Positions 27,875-37,088 of a stretch of 64,000 nucleotides of DNA are shown here, piece by piece. This DNA comes from Gaiellasilicea sp963763755 (GTDB lineage: Bacteria > Actinomycetota > Thermoleophilia > Gaiellales > Gaiellaceae). Both the position numbers and the translations under genes were made by a program. The stretch spans positions 261,826-325,825 of the forward strand of contig CAVXQE010000003.1 in assembly GCA_963763755.1 (NCBI GenBank), in the 5' to 3' direction. The notes beneath the pieces were generated by a model that was not told the DNA's origin, made no database searches, and was given only the letters and a program-made list of their open reading frames with translations. How positions within the stretch are numbered: the first letter of the stretch is position 1; each line of letters begins with the position of its first letter.

Positions 27875-28570
27875 CTAGGCCTTCTGGTAGAAGAAGTAGT
27901 CGGCTGTGTAAGGCACAAACGCCTGATTACCGACGTCTGTTAGCGAGCTACAGCCCGTCTTCGGTGCGAGCCCTCCAGTGGTGTTCAGCCGCTGGACGAA
28001 GGTGGTCTTCGTCAGCGTGTCGCCACCGGTCGGTCCCTTCTGGACTCCAACCTCATCGAGCAGGAGCCAGTTAACCGCACTCGTGTCGACGGTGACCGAT
28101 CCACTGCCGTCCGAGCCAGATTGGTGCAGCTTGGCCCAGATGATGCTCGAGTCCCGGTGCTGCCACGTGACGCGGATCGCGCCATCGGCCACCACCTTTG
28201 GATCAGTATTAGGGTCACGCGGGTTGGTACTGAGGTTGGGACTGAAGTAGTGGGTGATGACTTGCCCACCGTCCTCGCTGAACAGGGTGGCCTGCGGCGT
28301 GAAGAGTACGTAGGCGACGCCAGCGCCTGAGGGCCGGCAGACGTAGTTCTGGGTGCCGACACCGTGAGTCCCCAGGAACAGCTTGTTCCCCGCTGGCACC
28401 GGCGCCATGCCGTCGGGCAGGGGTGGCGGTGTAATGCCGCCGCGCGTGGCCGCCTGCGTCGACGAGGCCGTGAAAGCCGTACTAGTGGCGACTCCCGCCA
28501 ACACCATGCCTGCTACGGCCAAACCTCCGATCGTTCCGAACAACTTTGACTTCAAAGTCCTGTACGACAT
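27875..28570 (-). CDS. exported DUF3455 protein
   Basis: A 231-residue protein with a signal peptide (residues 1-41, hydrophobic GGLAVAGMVLAGVATSTAF, ending TQAATR) and one DUF3455 domain. Recognisable strands are GVGTQNYVCRPSGAGVAYVLFTP and VTWQHRDSSIIWAKL, with a close of FVPYTADYFFYQ. The domain is common in secreted proteins of fungi and bacteria and has no known activity. A strong ribosome site (AAGGAGG) sets the start. The next 300 bases upstream hold no gene that I can see. Confidence 0.75.
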   Translation of the reverse strand: MSYRTLKSKLFGTIGGLAVAGMVLAGVATSTAFTASSTQAATRGGITPPPLPDGMAPVPAGNKLFLGTHGVGTQNYVCRPSGAGVAYVLFTPQATLFSEDGGQVITHYFSPNLSTNPRDPNTDPKVVADGAIRVTWQHRDSSIIWAKLHQSGSDGSGSVTVDTSAVNWLLLDEVGVQKGPTGGDTLTKTTFVQRLNTTGGLAPKTGCSSLTDVGNQAFVPYTADYFFYQKA

Positions 28571-28869
28571 TTTGATTCCTCCTTATTCGCCTTGTGGCGG
28601 TTGTTGCGACGGCCGCCGTCAGTACGACGGGCACTAGTGCAGTCACCTTCAATGTTCACCTCCGTCATCGAGTAAGCGAGACGACATCGTGCGGCCCGCC
28701 GGGTTTCGTTCGCACCGTGGCAACCCCCCTGTCTTTTGAAGCCGACCTCCTAGTGGTGGACGAGAGCCGTCGAGCCCTCGAGGCAAGCTGGATCCGCGCG
28801 GCATGCACAAGCACCTCGCGCACGGCGTCCGTCTTCCTGCCCGCTTCTACTGCCCCCCTCTGGGGCTAG
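28571..28869. other. gap without a recognisable gene
   Basis: This holds the upstream region of the DUF3455 gene. I see no conserved protein pattern in any frame and no clear hairpin before the repeat copy begins at 28870. Confidence 0.4.
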
Positions 28870-28974
28870 CGTCTCTCGCCTGACATCCCTCGGAGGGCGT
28901 GCCGCGCTAAGTAGCGTGGATCAAACGGGCCAGAACACACTCGCATGGGCGAGTGTTTGGGATTGTTCCTTGAG
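28870..28974 (+). repeat. two-hairpin repeat family, full copy
   Basis: Order: CTCTCGCCTGACATC, hairpin A (CCGCGCT-AAGT-AGCGTGG), linker ATCAAACGGGCCAGAAC, hairpin B at 28937-28956 (ACACTCGC-ATGG-GCGAGTGT, eight perfect pairs), then TTGGGATTGTTCCTTGAG. Hairpin B keeps its pairing with bases that differ from the copy at 30145-30164. Confidence 0.88.
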
Positions 28975-29125
28975 CCCGAAGCTGCCCGCGAGAACGTGCA
29001 GGTCGCGCTCGGCCAGGCTGTCAAACAGCGCTGCGTTCGTCGTAAGCTCCACCCATGGCCGATCACCTGAAATTGCTTCGCGAGTTGGCCACCTTCGCGC
29101 CGGGTCGTGAGGTCACCGGCACTCG

Positions 29126-30046
29126 GTGCGACGGAACCGGATTCGTGCTCGGACGGCCGAGGCCGCGGACTTGATCGACGGGCGTCTGCGGGTCGGGGTC
29201 CAGCTGCCGGAGGTCGAGCGCGACGTACGATGGCCGGAGCTGCGCGCGATAGCGCGAACCGTGGAAGCGTCTGGCTACGACTCCATCTGGGTCGGCGACC
29301 ACATGCTCTACCGGGGCGACGCTCGCCCGGAGCGTGGACCTTGGGATGCCTGGTCGATGCTGGCGGCGTTGGCCGCGTCGACCGAACGGGTACGGCTGGG
29401 GCCGCTTGTCGCGTCGACCGCGTTTCATCCGCCGGGTCTTGTTGCACGGATGGCGGCAGCGATCGACGAAGTATCCGCGGGACGGTTCACTCTCGGTGTG
29501 GGCACAGGCTGGAACGAAGCGGAGTTTCGCGCGTTCGGGATCGCGTTCGAGAACAAGGTGGCGCGTTTCGAGGAAGCGTTCACAATCATCCGACGACTGC
29601 TAGCCGGTGAGCGCGTGAGTTTCGATGGGCGCTTCTATCGCGTCGATGACGCTCTGCTCTTGCCGCGGCCAAAGCGCCGCGTGCCACTACTCGTCGGTAG
29701 TTCCGGGCCGCGGATGCTCGCGGCGACGTCGCCTCACGTCGACTGGTGGAACAGTTGGTACGCGTGGTACGGCAACACGCCGTCGGGGTTCGCAGCGTTG
29801 AGTTCAAGGTTCGAGGGCGACTTCAAGCGGAGCGCCTGCGTGCTCGTATCGGTCGACGGAGGGACCGGCGAGCGAGCTATCGAAGAAGGATCGCCACCCG
29901 TCGAGTCACGCGAACTGCACAACCACCTGAACGAACTCACCGACGCCGGAGCCGACGAGGCGATCCTCGTTCTCGATCCGATCAACGAACGCTCTGTCGC
30001 CGCCGTAGCCGACGCGCTTGGGCTCGATCCGGCATCGGCTCGGTGA
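29126..30046 (+). CDS. LLM-class (F420-type) flavin oxidoreductase
   Basis: A 306-residue luciferase-like TIM barrel. It has VGVQLPEVERDVRWPEL at the start, then YDSIWVGDHMLYRG. The cofactor region is STERVRLGPLVASTAFHPP, with the flavin-site LGVGTGWNEAEFRAFG and PRPKRRVPLLVGSSGPRML following. In actinobacteria such proteins usually take F420 rather than FMN. The substrate is unknown. The start could be GTG 29126 or TTG 29171, and the latter begins nearer the first barrel strand. Full repeat copies lie on both sides. Confidence 0.82.
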   Translation: MRRNRIRARTAEAADLIDGRLRVGVQLPEVERDVRWPELRAIARTVEASGYDSIWVGDHMLYRGDARPERGPWDAWSMLAALAASTERVRLGPLVASTAFHPPGLVARMAAAIDEVSAGRFTLGVGTGWNEAEFRAFGIAFENKVARFEEAFTIIRRLLAGERVSFDGRFYRVDDALLLPRPKRRVPLLVGSSGPRMLAATSPHVDWWNSWYAWYGNTPSGFAALSSRFEGDFKRSACVLVSVDGGTGERAIEEGSPPVESRELHNHLNELTDAGADEAILVLDPINERSVAAVADALGLDPASAR

Positions 30047-30081
30047 CTAAGAGTCCTGGCGGTTTCGCCCGGCTCATCTGC

Positions 30082-30182
30082 CGGGCCCGACATCGCTCGA
30101 CGGGCCTTGCCGCGCTGAGTAGCGTGGATCAAATAGGCCAGAACACGCTCGCCTGGGCCAGCGTTCGGGAATGACGCCTGAG
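30082..30182 (+). repeat. two-hairpin repeat family, full copy
   Basis: GACATCG, hairpin A (CCGCGCT-GAGT-AGCGTGG), linker ATCAAATAGGCCAGAAC, hairpin B at 30145-30164 (ACGCTCGC-CTGG-GCCAGCGT), then TCGGGAATGACGCCTGA. Best model copy for the family. Confidence 0.9.
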
Positions 30183-31115
30183 GTTCGTGCTTAACGACTA
30201 CAGGGAGAGGAACTCCGCGTGGTGAGTTTCGAAAAGGGCCATCCTTCAAACCGCGCGTTCCCGAACATCAAGAGTGCCGCACTTCCGGCACACACGGTGC
30301 TCGAAGGACTCATCGTCTTTCTCCGAGACGCCCAGTCCGGGGAGTCCTTTCACGCCGAGCGTCTCTCTCGTCTGTCGGTCGAACTCCCACGCCTTGTCCG
30401 AGGTATCCCCCGCGATCTCCAACATGTCTCCCCATCATCCCTGGTCGCCACGGCCCCCAATCGTGGCGACAGAAGCGCTGTCGAAGCGCACGGATCATCG
30501 TCTACAAGTAAAACAACTCGGAGGCTGGGCCGTACTACTCGCTGCGTGACCTGCTAGGGACCACGAAATGCTGGCCCTGCAAGTCGAATCCTGTTCGCCT
30601 ACGCTCCTACGTCTCGCACAACCATATGGGGCGCGTCGGGAGATTGCGGGCTTTCGGCCGGGGTTCTGGCCGCAGGGCCAGTTGGGTCACCCTAGCTCAT
30701 CTGGAGGGCGTGCGTGGTTAACGCTTCTTCCCGATCCTCAACCACTTGCGGATCTTTGCGGTGAGGCTGGCCATAGGGTGAGTCGACGCCGCTTCACCAA
30801 TCATTTCGCCGAACCCTCCTACTAGGTGCTGATGCTCGCGGCTACAAAACGGGCACGCGTCGGCGGCCGGGAACGACCGCCTGTTCGGGGCGCAGGAGCT
30901 CAATGCTTCCGCCGGATTTCGCCACCGTGGTACGTGGGTTAGAGACAGTCGTAGTTGAGTTCCGGCAACTTCCAATCAACCGCGACGCTCGTGATCCGAG
31001 CAGGGAAGGGTGGGGTGCGATGTTCGCACCGCTCATGAGCGGCGGTGTGCCCTGCGACGGCCCTGGTGGCAATGTTGCTTGCTGGGTGGTCTCGGCGGCT
31101 GCGGTAACTGGGCGC
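30183..31115. other. gap with only weak short frames
   Basis: A GTG frame at 30219-30557 has a good ribosome site (GGGAGAGGA), but its Ser/Arg-rich product resembles nothing I know. A minus frame at 30718-30975 has a CPFCSREHQ zinc-ribbon-like spot. Neither is firm enough to call. Confidence 0.4.
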
Positions 31116-31568
31116 TTATGCGGGCTGAGGGGCCGGTTGGGCTGCGTGGGAAGGCGGGTGGGCGAGTCCGAGTTGGAAGAGGGTGCCGAGTCGGTCGGGT
31201 ACGCCCCAGTGCTCGACGATGCGTCCGTTTTCGACCCGGAGGCTGTCGAAGACGTCCGTGCGCATGGTGCGGCCGGTGGGAGGGTTGCCCATGAAGGTGC
31301 CGTCGTTGGTGCCGGTGCCGGTCATGCGCAGCCAGACGGTGTCGTCGTCGGTGGTCAGGTCCTCGATTTGCAGTTCGAAGTCGGAGAACGCACGCCGCAG
31401 CGAGGAGATCACGGCCTTGACGCCCTCGGCGCCGGCGGCGTGGTCGGGGCCGAAGTTCTGGTGCTCGACCATTTCGGGTGAGATCAGCTCGTCGGCGACG
31501 TCGAGATTTCCCTGATTGAAGCCTTCTTCGATCAGGCGGCGGACGAGCTCTTCGGGGCTGGGCGACAT
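31116..31568 (-). CDS. SnoaL-like ester cyclase family protein
   Basis: A 150-residue NTF2-fold protein. EELVRRLIEEGFNQGNLDVADELI opens it; MVEHQNFG, FSDFELQIEDLTTDDDTVWLR and GRIVEHWGVPD follow, the usual polyketide-cyclase/SnoaL pattern. Many such proteins are small hydrolases or isomerases without known substrates. A strong AGGAGG lies before ATG 31568. It is divergent from a TetR gene with a palindromic operator in the 56-base gap, so it is the likely target of that repressor. Confidence 0.82.
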   Translation of the reverse strand: MSPSPEELVRRLIEEGFNQGNLDVADELISPEMVEHQNFGPDHAAGAEGVKAVISSLRRAFSDFELQIEDLTTDDDTVWLRMTGTGTNDGTFMGNPPTGRTMRTDVFDSLRVENGRIVEHWGVPDRLGTLFQLGLAHPPSHAAQPAPQPA

Positions 31569-31582
31569 GCGTCCTCCTTTTG

Positions 31583-31599
31583 ATAAAGCGATACTTTAT
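31583..31599. promoter_or_regulatory. TetR operator between snoaL-like and tetR genes
   Basis: The perfect inverted repeat ATAAAG-CGATA-CTTTAT stands out as AT-rich in a GC-rich gap between two divergent genes. Its size and place fit the binding site of the adjacent TetR protein, controlling both genes. Confidence 0.75.
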
Positions 31600-31624
31600 T
31601 GAATAAGCAGGTACCGTAGAGAAC

Positions 31625-32260
31625 ATGAGCCGCGAAGTCAAGCCTCGCTCCTATCGCTCTGAACACCGGCGCGAGCAGGCCGAGCAGACTCGGCAGCGCG
31701 TGCTCGACGCCGCCGCCACGCTGTTCGAGGAGCGCGGTTTCAACGGTGCCAGCGTCGCCGCGATCGCCGAGCGAGCGGGCGTCTCCGAGGAAACCGTCTA
31801 TGCCCGCTTTCAGAACAAGCGCACACTCCTCGGTGAGCTCGTCGGCCGTGCCGTTCGCGGAGGCGACCCGAGGCCGGTGCCCGAGCAGGACGGGCCTCGC
31901 GCGCTCGCAGCCATAACCGACCAGCACGAGCAGCTGCGTCTCTTCGCAGCCGACATCGTCCTCCGCCTCGAGCGTGCCGCCCCGATCGTCGCGATCGTCT
32001 CCGGCGCCTCCCGATCCGAACCCGAGCTCGCAGACCTCCTCGCCCAACTGCATGCCGTGCGCCTCAAGAACCTCGCCGTGCTCGTCGATGCCCTCGCCGC
32101 TAACGCCCCATTACGCCTCCCGGCCGACCAAGCCGTTGAAACCGTCTGGGCGCTCACCAGCCCCGAGCTGCACCAACTCCTCGTCCGCGTCCGCGGCTGG
32201 ACACGCCACCGCTACACCCACTGGCTCGCCGAAAGCCTCGACACGCTGCTCCTCCGATAG
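31625..32260 (+). CDS. TetR family transcriptional regulator
   Basis: A 211-residue repressor. The N-terminal helix-turn-helix is clear: RQRVLDAAATLFEERGFNGA then SVAAIAERAGVSEETVYARF. The C-terminal ligand domain is helical and ends RVRGWTRHRYTHWLAESLD. It probably binds the 31583-31599 palindrome, so it represses itself and the SnoaL-like gene. The ligand is unknown. Repeat copy at 32326 follows. Confidence 0.9.
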   Translation: MSREVKPRSYRSEHRREQAEQTRQRVLDAAATLFEERGFNGASVAAIAERAGVSEETVYARFQNKRTLLGELVGRAVRGGDPRPVPEQDGPRALAAITDQHEQLRLFAADIVLRLERAAPIVAIVSGASRSEPELADLLAQLHAVRLKNLAVLVDALAANAPLRLPADQAVETVWALTSPELHQLLVRVRGWTRHRYTHWLAESLDTLLLR

Positions 32261-32325
32261 AACACAGCAACAACGTCTCGACAGAGCACGCGCCGAGCGG
32301 TGCCCCGGGTCGCCGCCCGTTCCGT

Positions 32326-32357
32326 CGCCTGCGCCAGCGTTCAGGAATGTTGCTTGA
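32326..32357 (+). repeat. two-hairpin repeat family, partial copy
   Basis: GCGCCAGCGTTCAGGAATG and then TTGCTTGAC, between the TetR and TolB-like genes. Confidence 0.75.
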
Positions 32358-32421
32358 CGGCGGCGTCCAGAGTGAGCGCACACCAGTTGGAAATTGAGTC
32401 GGTCTCGCGTAGGTTGGCGCG

Positions 32422-33388
32422 GTGGTCAAGCTCATCGCAGGCGCCAGCCTGGCAGTTGTGCTTGCCGCCGTTTTCCTCGGCGTGCAGAGTGGTAACGCTG
32501 CGCGGTCGGCCGCTAGCAATGGTCGCATCGCCTTCGACCGCGCAGACCCGAAGAGTGAGGGCGACACATTCATCTTTACGGCCAATCCGGACGGGAGTAA
32601 CGAGAGGCGGTTGGTGGCACGACACAGCTGTTGCCCGAGCTGGTCGCACGACGGACGCAGACTGGCAATGCCGACCAAGCTCAAGGGTGAGCAACTCACG
32701 ACAGCAATCGTCCGCGCTGACGGTCAGGGATATATAAGGCTCCAGATCAGCGACCCGACCCTGAGTGTCGCTTGTGCTGGAGGTGTCTGGTCACCCGACG
32801 ACAAACAGCTCGCCTGCGAGAGCTGGGACGACGCCGTCCCAGCCCGAAACGGCATCTACGTTCGCTCGTCCGCGAACGGCAGCAGCACGCTGGAGCGGCT
32901 GACGTCGAACCCGGGGCGGAGGGGACCTACCCGGCTCCTACTCGCCCGACGGAAAGCGTCTCGTCTTCTCCCGCTTCGATAAGAACGGCAACAGTCTTGG
33001 GTTGTTCGTTATCCACGACGACGGCAGCAGCGTGCGCCGGCTAACCCCAGCAGGGACGATCATGCAAGGAGGCAACACGGGAGATTGGTCGCCGTTAGGC
33101 AACGAGATCGTCTTTTCGCGCAAGAACAGCGTCGGTGGGCCCGGGTCGATCTGGACCATTCGTTCTGATGGCACCCACCTGCGGAGGATCACCGTCAAAG
33201 GACTCGCATGTGGCAGCAACGTCGGCTGCCACGGGCCACGCTGGTCGCCTGACGGCAAGAAAATCGTCTTCGCGGCCAACAACTCCACCACAACGAACAT
33301 CTACGTCGCTCTGGCAAATGGCACCGGCCTCGTCCAGGTCACGCGCGACGGCCACAGCGACGACCCCAGCTGGGGATCCCGAAGATGA
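32422..33388 (+). CDS. exported TolB-like beta-propeller protein (one frameshift)
   Basis: About 321 residues with a signal peptide (residues 1-27, ending GNAARS) and repeated PD40/TolB blades. Examples are FTANPDGSNERRLVA, CCPSWSHDGRRLAM, WSPDDKQLAC, YSPDGKRLVFSRFDKNG, DWSPLGNEIVFSRKN and PRWSPDGKKIVFAANN. One inserted base near 32910 breaks the frame; the blade pattern continues exactly after correction. Such free propellers bind ligands or partners outside the membrane; no Tol-Pal genes are nearby. GTG start. Confidence 0.75.
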
Positions 33389-33404
33389 CCGGACGGCGCT
33401 AACG

Positions 33405-33470
33405 GAGCACTCGCGTGGGCCACCGTGCTCTCGCCTGACACCGCTCGGAGGGGCTGCCGCGCTGAGTAGT
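33405..33470 (+). repeat. two-hairpin repeat family, 5' half
   Basis: GTGGGCCACCGTGCTCTCGC, TGACACCGCTCGGAGGGGC and hairpin A with a worn 3' arm (AGTAGTGA). It joins directly to a truncated reading frame. Confidence 0.85.
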
Positions 33471-33815
33471 GACGCCGGTCGCCTCGAGATCGCCGGCATG
33501 ACGACGCGCGACGCTGAAGGCAACGCGGTGCGCGACATCGTCCACATCAGCGGCTGGGAGCGGAACTGGCGCTCGGACAGACCATCGGTGTCAATGACCG
33601 CCAAGCGCGACTTCACGGTGGTCTACACCTACGCCACCGACACCGAGAAGAACGCTGGAAGTGTCTTCACCCAGACCGCGCCGGGACACGGAGTGCTCTT
33701 CCACGATGTCGGGAACATCACCTTCAGTGGTGGAACGGTCACGATCCACGGCCCCCACGACGTCTTCGAGCAGGGAGATGCGGCGTTCTGCAATGCACTT
33801 AGAGCGCTGAGCTGA
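33471..33815 (+). pseudogene. 5'-truncated gene fragment joined to a repeat
   Basis: An open frame runs from the repeat edge to a stop at 33813-33815. It reads DAGRLEIAGMTTRDAEGNAV and, later, GHGVLFHDVGNITFSGG and HGPHDVFEQGDAAFCNALRAL. The strands look like the end of a secreted all-beta protein. No signal peptide or ribosome site precedes the first ATG (33498), so I read it as the tail of a gene whose start was removed when the repeat arrived. Confidence 0.45.
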
Positions 33816-33930
33816 GCCTGCCGTTCGACGGCCGAGAACCTTCAGCCGGGAAGGGTGGCGGCACGAGTCGGGCACTCCCCGCCACCCTTCACGACCCTCC
33901 GAGGGCGCCCAGTCGCAACAGCAGTAGCGA

Positions 33931-34008
33931 CCCTGGGCGAGCGCGCTCTCGCCTGACATCGCTCGGAGGGGCCCGCCGCGCTGAGTAGCGTCTCTGGCCA
34001 GAACGACG
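33931..34008 (+). repeat. two-hairpin repeat family, 5' half with linker
   Basis: GGGCGAGCGCGCTCTCGCC, TGACATCGCTCGGAGGGGCC, hairpin A and TCTCTGGCCAGAAC. Confidence 0.85.
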
Positions 34009-34035
34009 CCGGACACATGAAGCCTCTAGTGGGAA

Positions 34036-34113
34036 CAGTGGGAACACCTGGCGTTCGTTCCCGTGCGGATGGGTTCGGTGCGCCGTCGCAACCCTGTAAC
34101 CAGGCGGGATTAG
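34036..34113 (+). repeat. about 80-bp dispersed repeat, copy 2
   Basis: Matches 9547-9627 with a few substitutions and a three-base gap. It joins another truncated frame on its right. Confidence 0.75.
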
Positions 34114-34277
34114 CGAACGGGCGCTCCCTGGGCGCGGCCGTGTTCGGGCTGCAGGCATCGTCTGCGGATGGAACGTCGGCGTTCGGGCAGCAGGAGCTCA
34201 AGGTCGCCTTCGACAACCTCACTGTTACCGGGCTGCATCCGGTTTGCCCGCCTGGCAGCGGGCCACCTACCAGCTAG
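34114..34277 (+). pseudogene. C-terminal gene fragment joined to a repeat
   Basis: The frame ANGRSLGAAVFGLQASSADG...QQELKVAFDNLTVTG looks like the last strands of a secreted beta-sandwich protein. It begins at the edge of the 80-bp repeat without a start signal. A remnant like 33471-33815. The stretch from 34278 to 34396 shows nothing else. Confidence 0.4.
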
Positions 34278-34396
34278 CGCCTCCTGGTCAGATCCTCTCG
34301 GCCTTCAACGACACAACGCACGAACTCCAGATCGTTGCGTGACCATTAGCTGGACGGGAATCTGGGGCGATCGAACGCGATCTCTCGACGAAGCTC

Positions 34397-36592
34397 TCAA
34401 CGGAAGCTCTCGCGCCGGGAGCTGCGGCGGCCTTCGGTGCGGACGAGCCGCCAGAGAAGTACGACGACCAACGCGCTCGCGAAAGCCGCCGCGACGACGT
34501 ACACGGCGAGGGCAGCGTCGCTCACGTCCGTTCTGAGGACGCTCCTGCCGGCTCCAGTCGTGGCGGCGATCGCCGATCCGATCAGCAGGCCGGTGAGGAG
34601 GATCGCGGCGGCGATCAGCCGCGCGAGGGAGTCGAGGCGCCTTAGGTGGCGGTCGAGGTCGGAGAAGCGGATGTCGACGGGGATCTCGGCTCTCGCTAGC
34701 TGGTCGAGCCACCGAGCGGCCGCTACTTCCATCGTGGGCAGGCGCTCGGCCACCTCTCCGACGGCAGAGATTGCCCGCTTGCGTGCCGCGCCGAGGATCG
34801 CGTCCGTGTTGACCGCCTCGGGCACGAGCTCCTCGAGCGCTGCGCCTGCCAGCTGTGCGAAGTCCGACGTACCCGCTTCGGGTACGAGCGTTGACGTGAT
34901 CGCCTCTGCCTGCGCGACCGCCTTCGCCGCCAGCGTGAGCTGGGGGTCGAGCCGGTAGCCGGCGTCACGGAGGACGTCGACTGCCTCCGAGACGAGCTTC
35001 TGTAGAGGAGCCGTGCGCTCGGGTGGTTGATCGATCAGCGGGCCGATCCGTCGTTCGAACTCTCGCTGGAATGCGCTCTCGTTCGGTTCGCGGAAAGGTT
35101 CGCTGAGCGAGCGAAGCGTACGAGCCAGTTCCGCGACGTCCTTGTCTCGAAAGGCGAGCAGGAAGCGGGCGAACCTGATCCGCTTGCGCAGATCAAGCTG
35201 TCCGACCATGCCGGCATCGAGGAAAGTCAGCCTGCCGCTTGCGAGCTCCACGACGACGTTGCCGGGATGCGGGTCGGCGTGGAAGAAACCGTCGATCATG
35301 ACCATCTGCACCGCGCCGCGAACGAAGTTCCGCGCAAGCGCTTCCCGGTCGAGCCCTGCGGCGTCGATTTCGATTGTGTCCGTCGACTTGACACCGTCGA
35401 TGAACTCGAGCGTGAGCACGCGGCCCGAGGAGAGCGCCGGATCCACAGCCGGCACGTGGACTCCGTCGATCTTTGCGAGCACGCGCTCGAGTCGGCGCGT
35501 GTTGTAGGCCTCGATCGTGTAGTCCAGCTCGCGCAGCAGCGTGCTCCCGAACTCGCGCACAACTCCGGTGAGGTCGGCGTCGCCGGCCCAGTCGACTCGG
35601 CGCTCGAGCACTGCGGCGCCCCGCGTCAGGATCTTGATGTCAGACCGCAGCTGCTCGTGAATGTTCGGGCGTTGCACCTTCACGGCGACGCGGCGACCGT
35701 CCTGTGTCGTCGCCTCGTGCACCTGTGCGAGCGATGCGGCCGCGAGCGGCGTCGGGCTGAACGCCTTGTACAGCGTCTCCGGCGGCGCGCCCAGCGACCG
35801 CGCGACGATCTCGCGAACGTCGTCGTAGGGGAATGACCGAGCCTCGCTCTGGAGCTTCGCGAGCTCGTCCTCCCAGTCGCGTGGCAGCGCTCGACCCTGG
35901 CTCGAGAGGATCTGACCGAGCTTCACGTAGGTCGGCCCGAGGTCCTCTAGCAGCAGTCTGATCTTTACCTGCGGCGGCAGCCTCGCGACGGGCACTGGGA
36001 CGCGCCAGAGCCATTCCTGCAGTGGGCGGCGGACCGTCCGCAGCCACTCCCAGTCGAAGACCAGGTCGACGGTGTACTGCAACAGGATCCCGTAGAGCTG
36101 CATCACCCGCAGCCGCTCTGAGACGCCCGCGATTCTGACCGCGCGCTCGCTACGTGCAGCCCGCAAGGACGCGTTATCCAGCACCGGCGCCGTGAGGCCG
36201 AGCACGCTGTCGAGGAAGAACCCGACCACGCCGGCGACGAACGCGCCGATGAGGAGCGGCACCACACCGTTGATCTCGAGCACCGACGTCAAGGCGAGCA
36301 GCGCGAGCAGAGTCGCGTTGATTGCGACCATGACCAGCCCGAGCGACTGAACGACATACGGAAGGAACAAAAACTCGAGCGCGGGTCGCACGAGAGCGGT
36401 GATGACACCGAAGACCGCGGCTAGCCACAGCACGGCCAGAAGCTCCCGCGTCGCGTGAAGCTCGAAGCCGGGCAGGAGCATGATCAGCAGCCCGATGACG
36501 ATTGCGTTGGCGAGGAACTGAACGAGCGTGATTCGCCAGTTCAGACGCGACAGCGCTCCGCGCATCGACACATGTGGCACACGGCGGCCCAC
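34397..36592 (-). CDS. UbiB/ABC1-family protein kinase-like with N-terminal holin-4-like membrane domain
   Basis: A 731-residue fusion. Residues about 18-130 form four membrane helices of the phage-holin-IV type (ITLVQFLANAIVIGLLIMLLPG onward). Residues about 190-560 form a UbiB/ABC1 atypical kinase. It has KLGQILSSQ (the KxGQ motif), then AAASLAQVHEA and VAVKVQRPNI with the nucleotide lysine. FFHADPHPGNV (catalytic) and LDAGMVGQL (metal site) follow. Two further membrane helices close it. UbiB proteins support quinone or lipid metabolism by ATP-driven means. GTG 36592 or ATG 36565 may be the start. Confidence 0.85.
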   Translation of the reverse strand: MGRRVPHVSMRGALSRLNWRITLVQFLANAIVIGLLIMLLPGFELHATRELLAVLWLAAVFGVITALVRPALEFLFLPYVVQSLGLVMVAINATLLALLALTSVLEINGVVPLLIGAFVAGVVGFFLDSVLGLTAPVLDNASLRAARSERAVRIAGVSERLRVMQLYGILLQYTVDLVFDWEWLRTVRRPLQEWLWRVPVPVARLPPQVKIRLLLEDLGPTYVKLGQILSSQGRALPRDWEDELAKLQSEARSFPYDDVREIVARSLGAPPETLYKAFSPTPLAAASLAQVHEATTQDGRRVAVKVQRPNIHEQLRSDIKILTRGAAVLERRVDWAGDADLTGVVREFGSTLLRELDYTIEAYNTRRLERVLAKIDGVHVPAVDPALSSGRVLTLEFIDGVKSTDTIEIDAAGLDREALARNFVRGAVQMVMIDGFFHADPHPGNVVVELASGRLTFLDAGMVGQLDLRKRIRFARFLLAFRDKDVAELARTLRSLSEPFREPNESAFQREFERRIGPLIDQPPERTAPLQKLVSEAVDVLRDAGYRLDPQLTLAAKAVAQAEAITSTLVPEAGTSDFAQLAGAALEELVPEAVNTDAILGAARKRAISAVGEVAERLPTMEVAAARWLDQLARAEIPVDIRFSDLDRHLRRLDSLARLIAAAILLTGLLIGSAIAATTGAGRSVLRTDVSDAALAVYVVAAAFASALVVVLLWRLVRTEGRRSSRRESFR

Positions 36593-36896
36593 CGCCCGAC
36601 TCTACCTGCGAGAGTTGCCGTCGTTTTGTATGAGAATCTCAGGTTGCCGCTCGTCTGGAACTGGTGTTGGGGACTGGACAAAGCGGCGAACCTCGCTGTT
36701 CGGCCGACGAGCAGCGCCACTCGACCGCCTCCCACGGAGCTGTAGGCCGCAGGTTCACTTCCTGCCGAGGGCATCGCCAGGCCGAAGGCGGAGCGGATGA
36801 AAGCCCCGGCCTCGTAGCCTCGCCACGGCTCGCCATTGCCCCAATCGAATGCCCCGCGGGCTTTTCTTCGTTCCAGGGCTGGCCCGCCGGCCGCCT
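36593..36896. other. gap with a tRNA-like T arm
   Basis: No gene recognised. GCAGG-TTCACTT-CCTGC at 36749-36765 is a well-formed T arm followed by CGAGGGC, the look of a worn tRNA 3' end. Confidence 0.35.
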
Positions 36897-37088
36897 TCAA
36901 TGCCCCAGATGGGTCAAGGAAGCCCGCTCCGATGCTGGCTACCGTGCGCTGCGGATGAAGAAGGAGCCCTCGATGCGATCTGCCCACATGCGGAGCTGGT
37001 TTGCCGGTGCGGCCTCACGTTCGAGCCGCTGCCATGGTTCGACGCCGAGCTGGACGAACCGCTCTGCGATGAGTGCACCCAAAGCTGA
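36897..37088 (+). CDS. possible small zinc-ribbon protein
   Basis: The frame from ATG 36897 ends with CPHAELVCRCGLTFEP and then DELDEP-like sequence and CDECTQS. The two Cys-x-Cys / Cys-x2-Cys pairs spaced by about 20 residues suggest a small zinc ribbon of phage-gene style. The N-terminal part is less convincing and the true start may be later. One base separates it from no other signal; the next ATG follows its stop directly. Confidence 0.3.
   Translation, partial: SMPQMGQGSPLRCWLPCAADEEGALDAICPHAELVCRCGLTFEPLPWFDAELDEPLCDECTQS

Noticed and set aside
30219..30557. A 112-codon gene with GTG start and a good ribosome site
   Set aside because: The product resembles no family and is rich in Ser, Arg and Thr as expected of chance frames; not called without comparative support.
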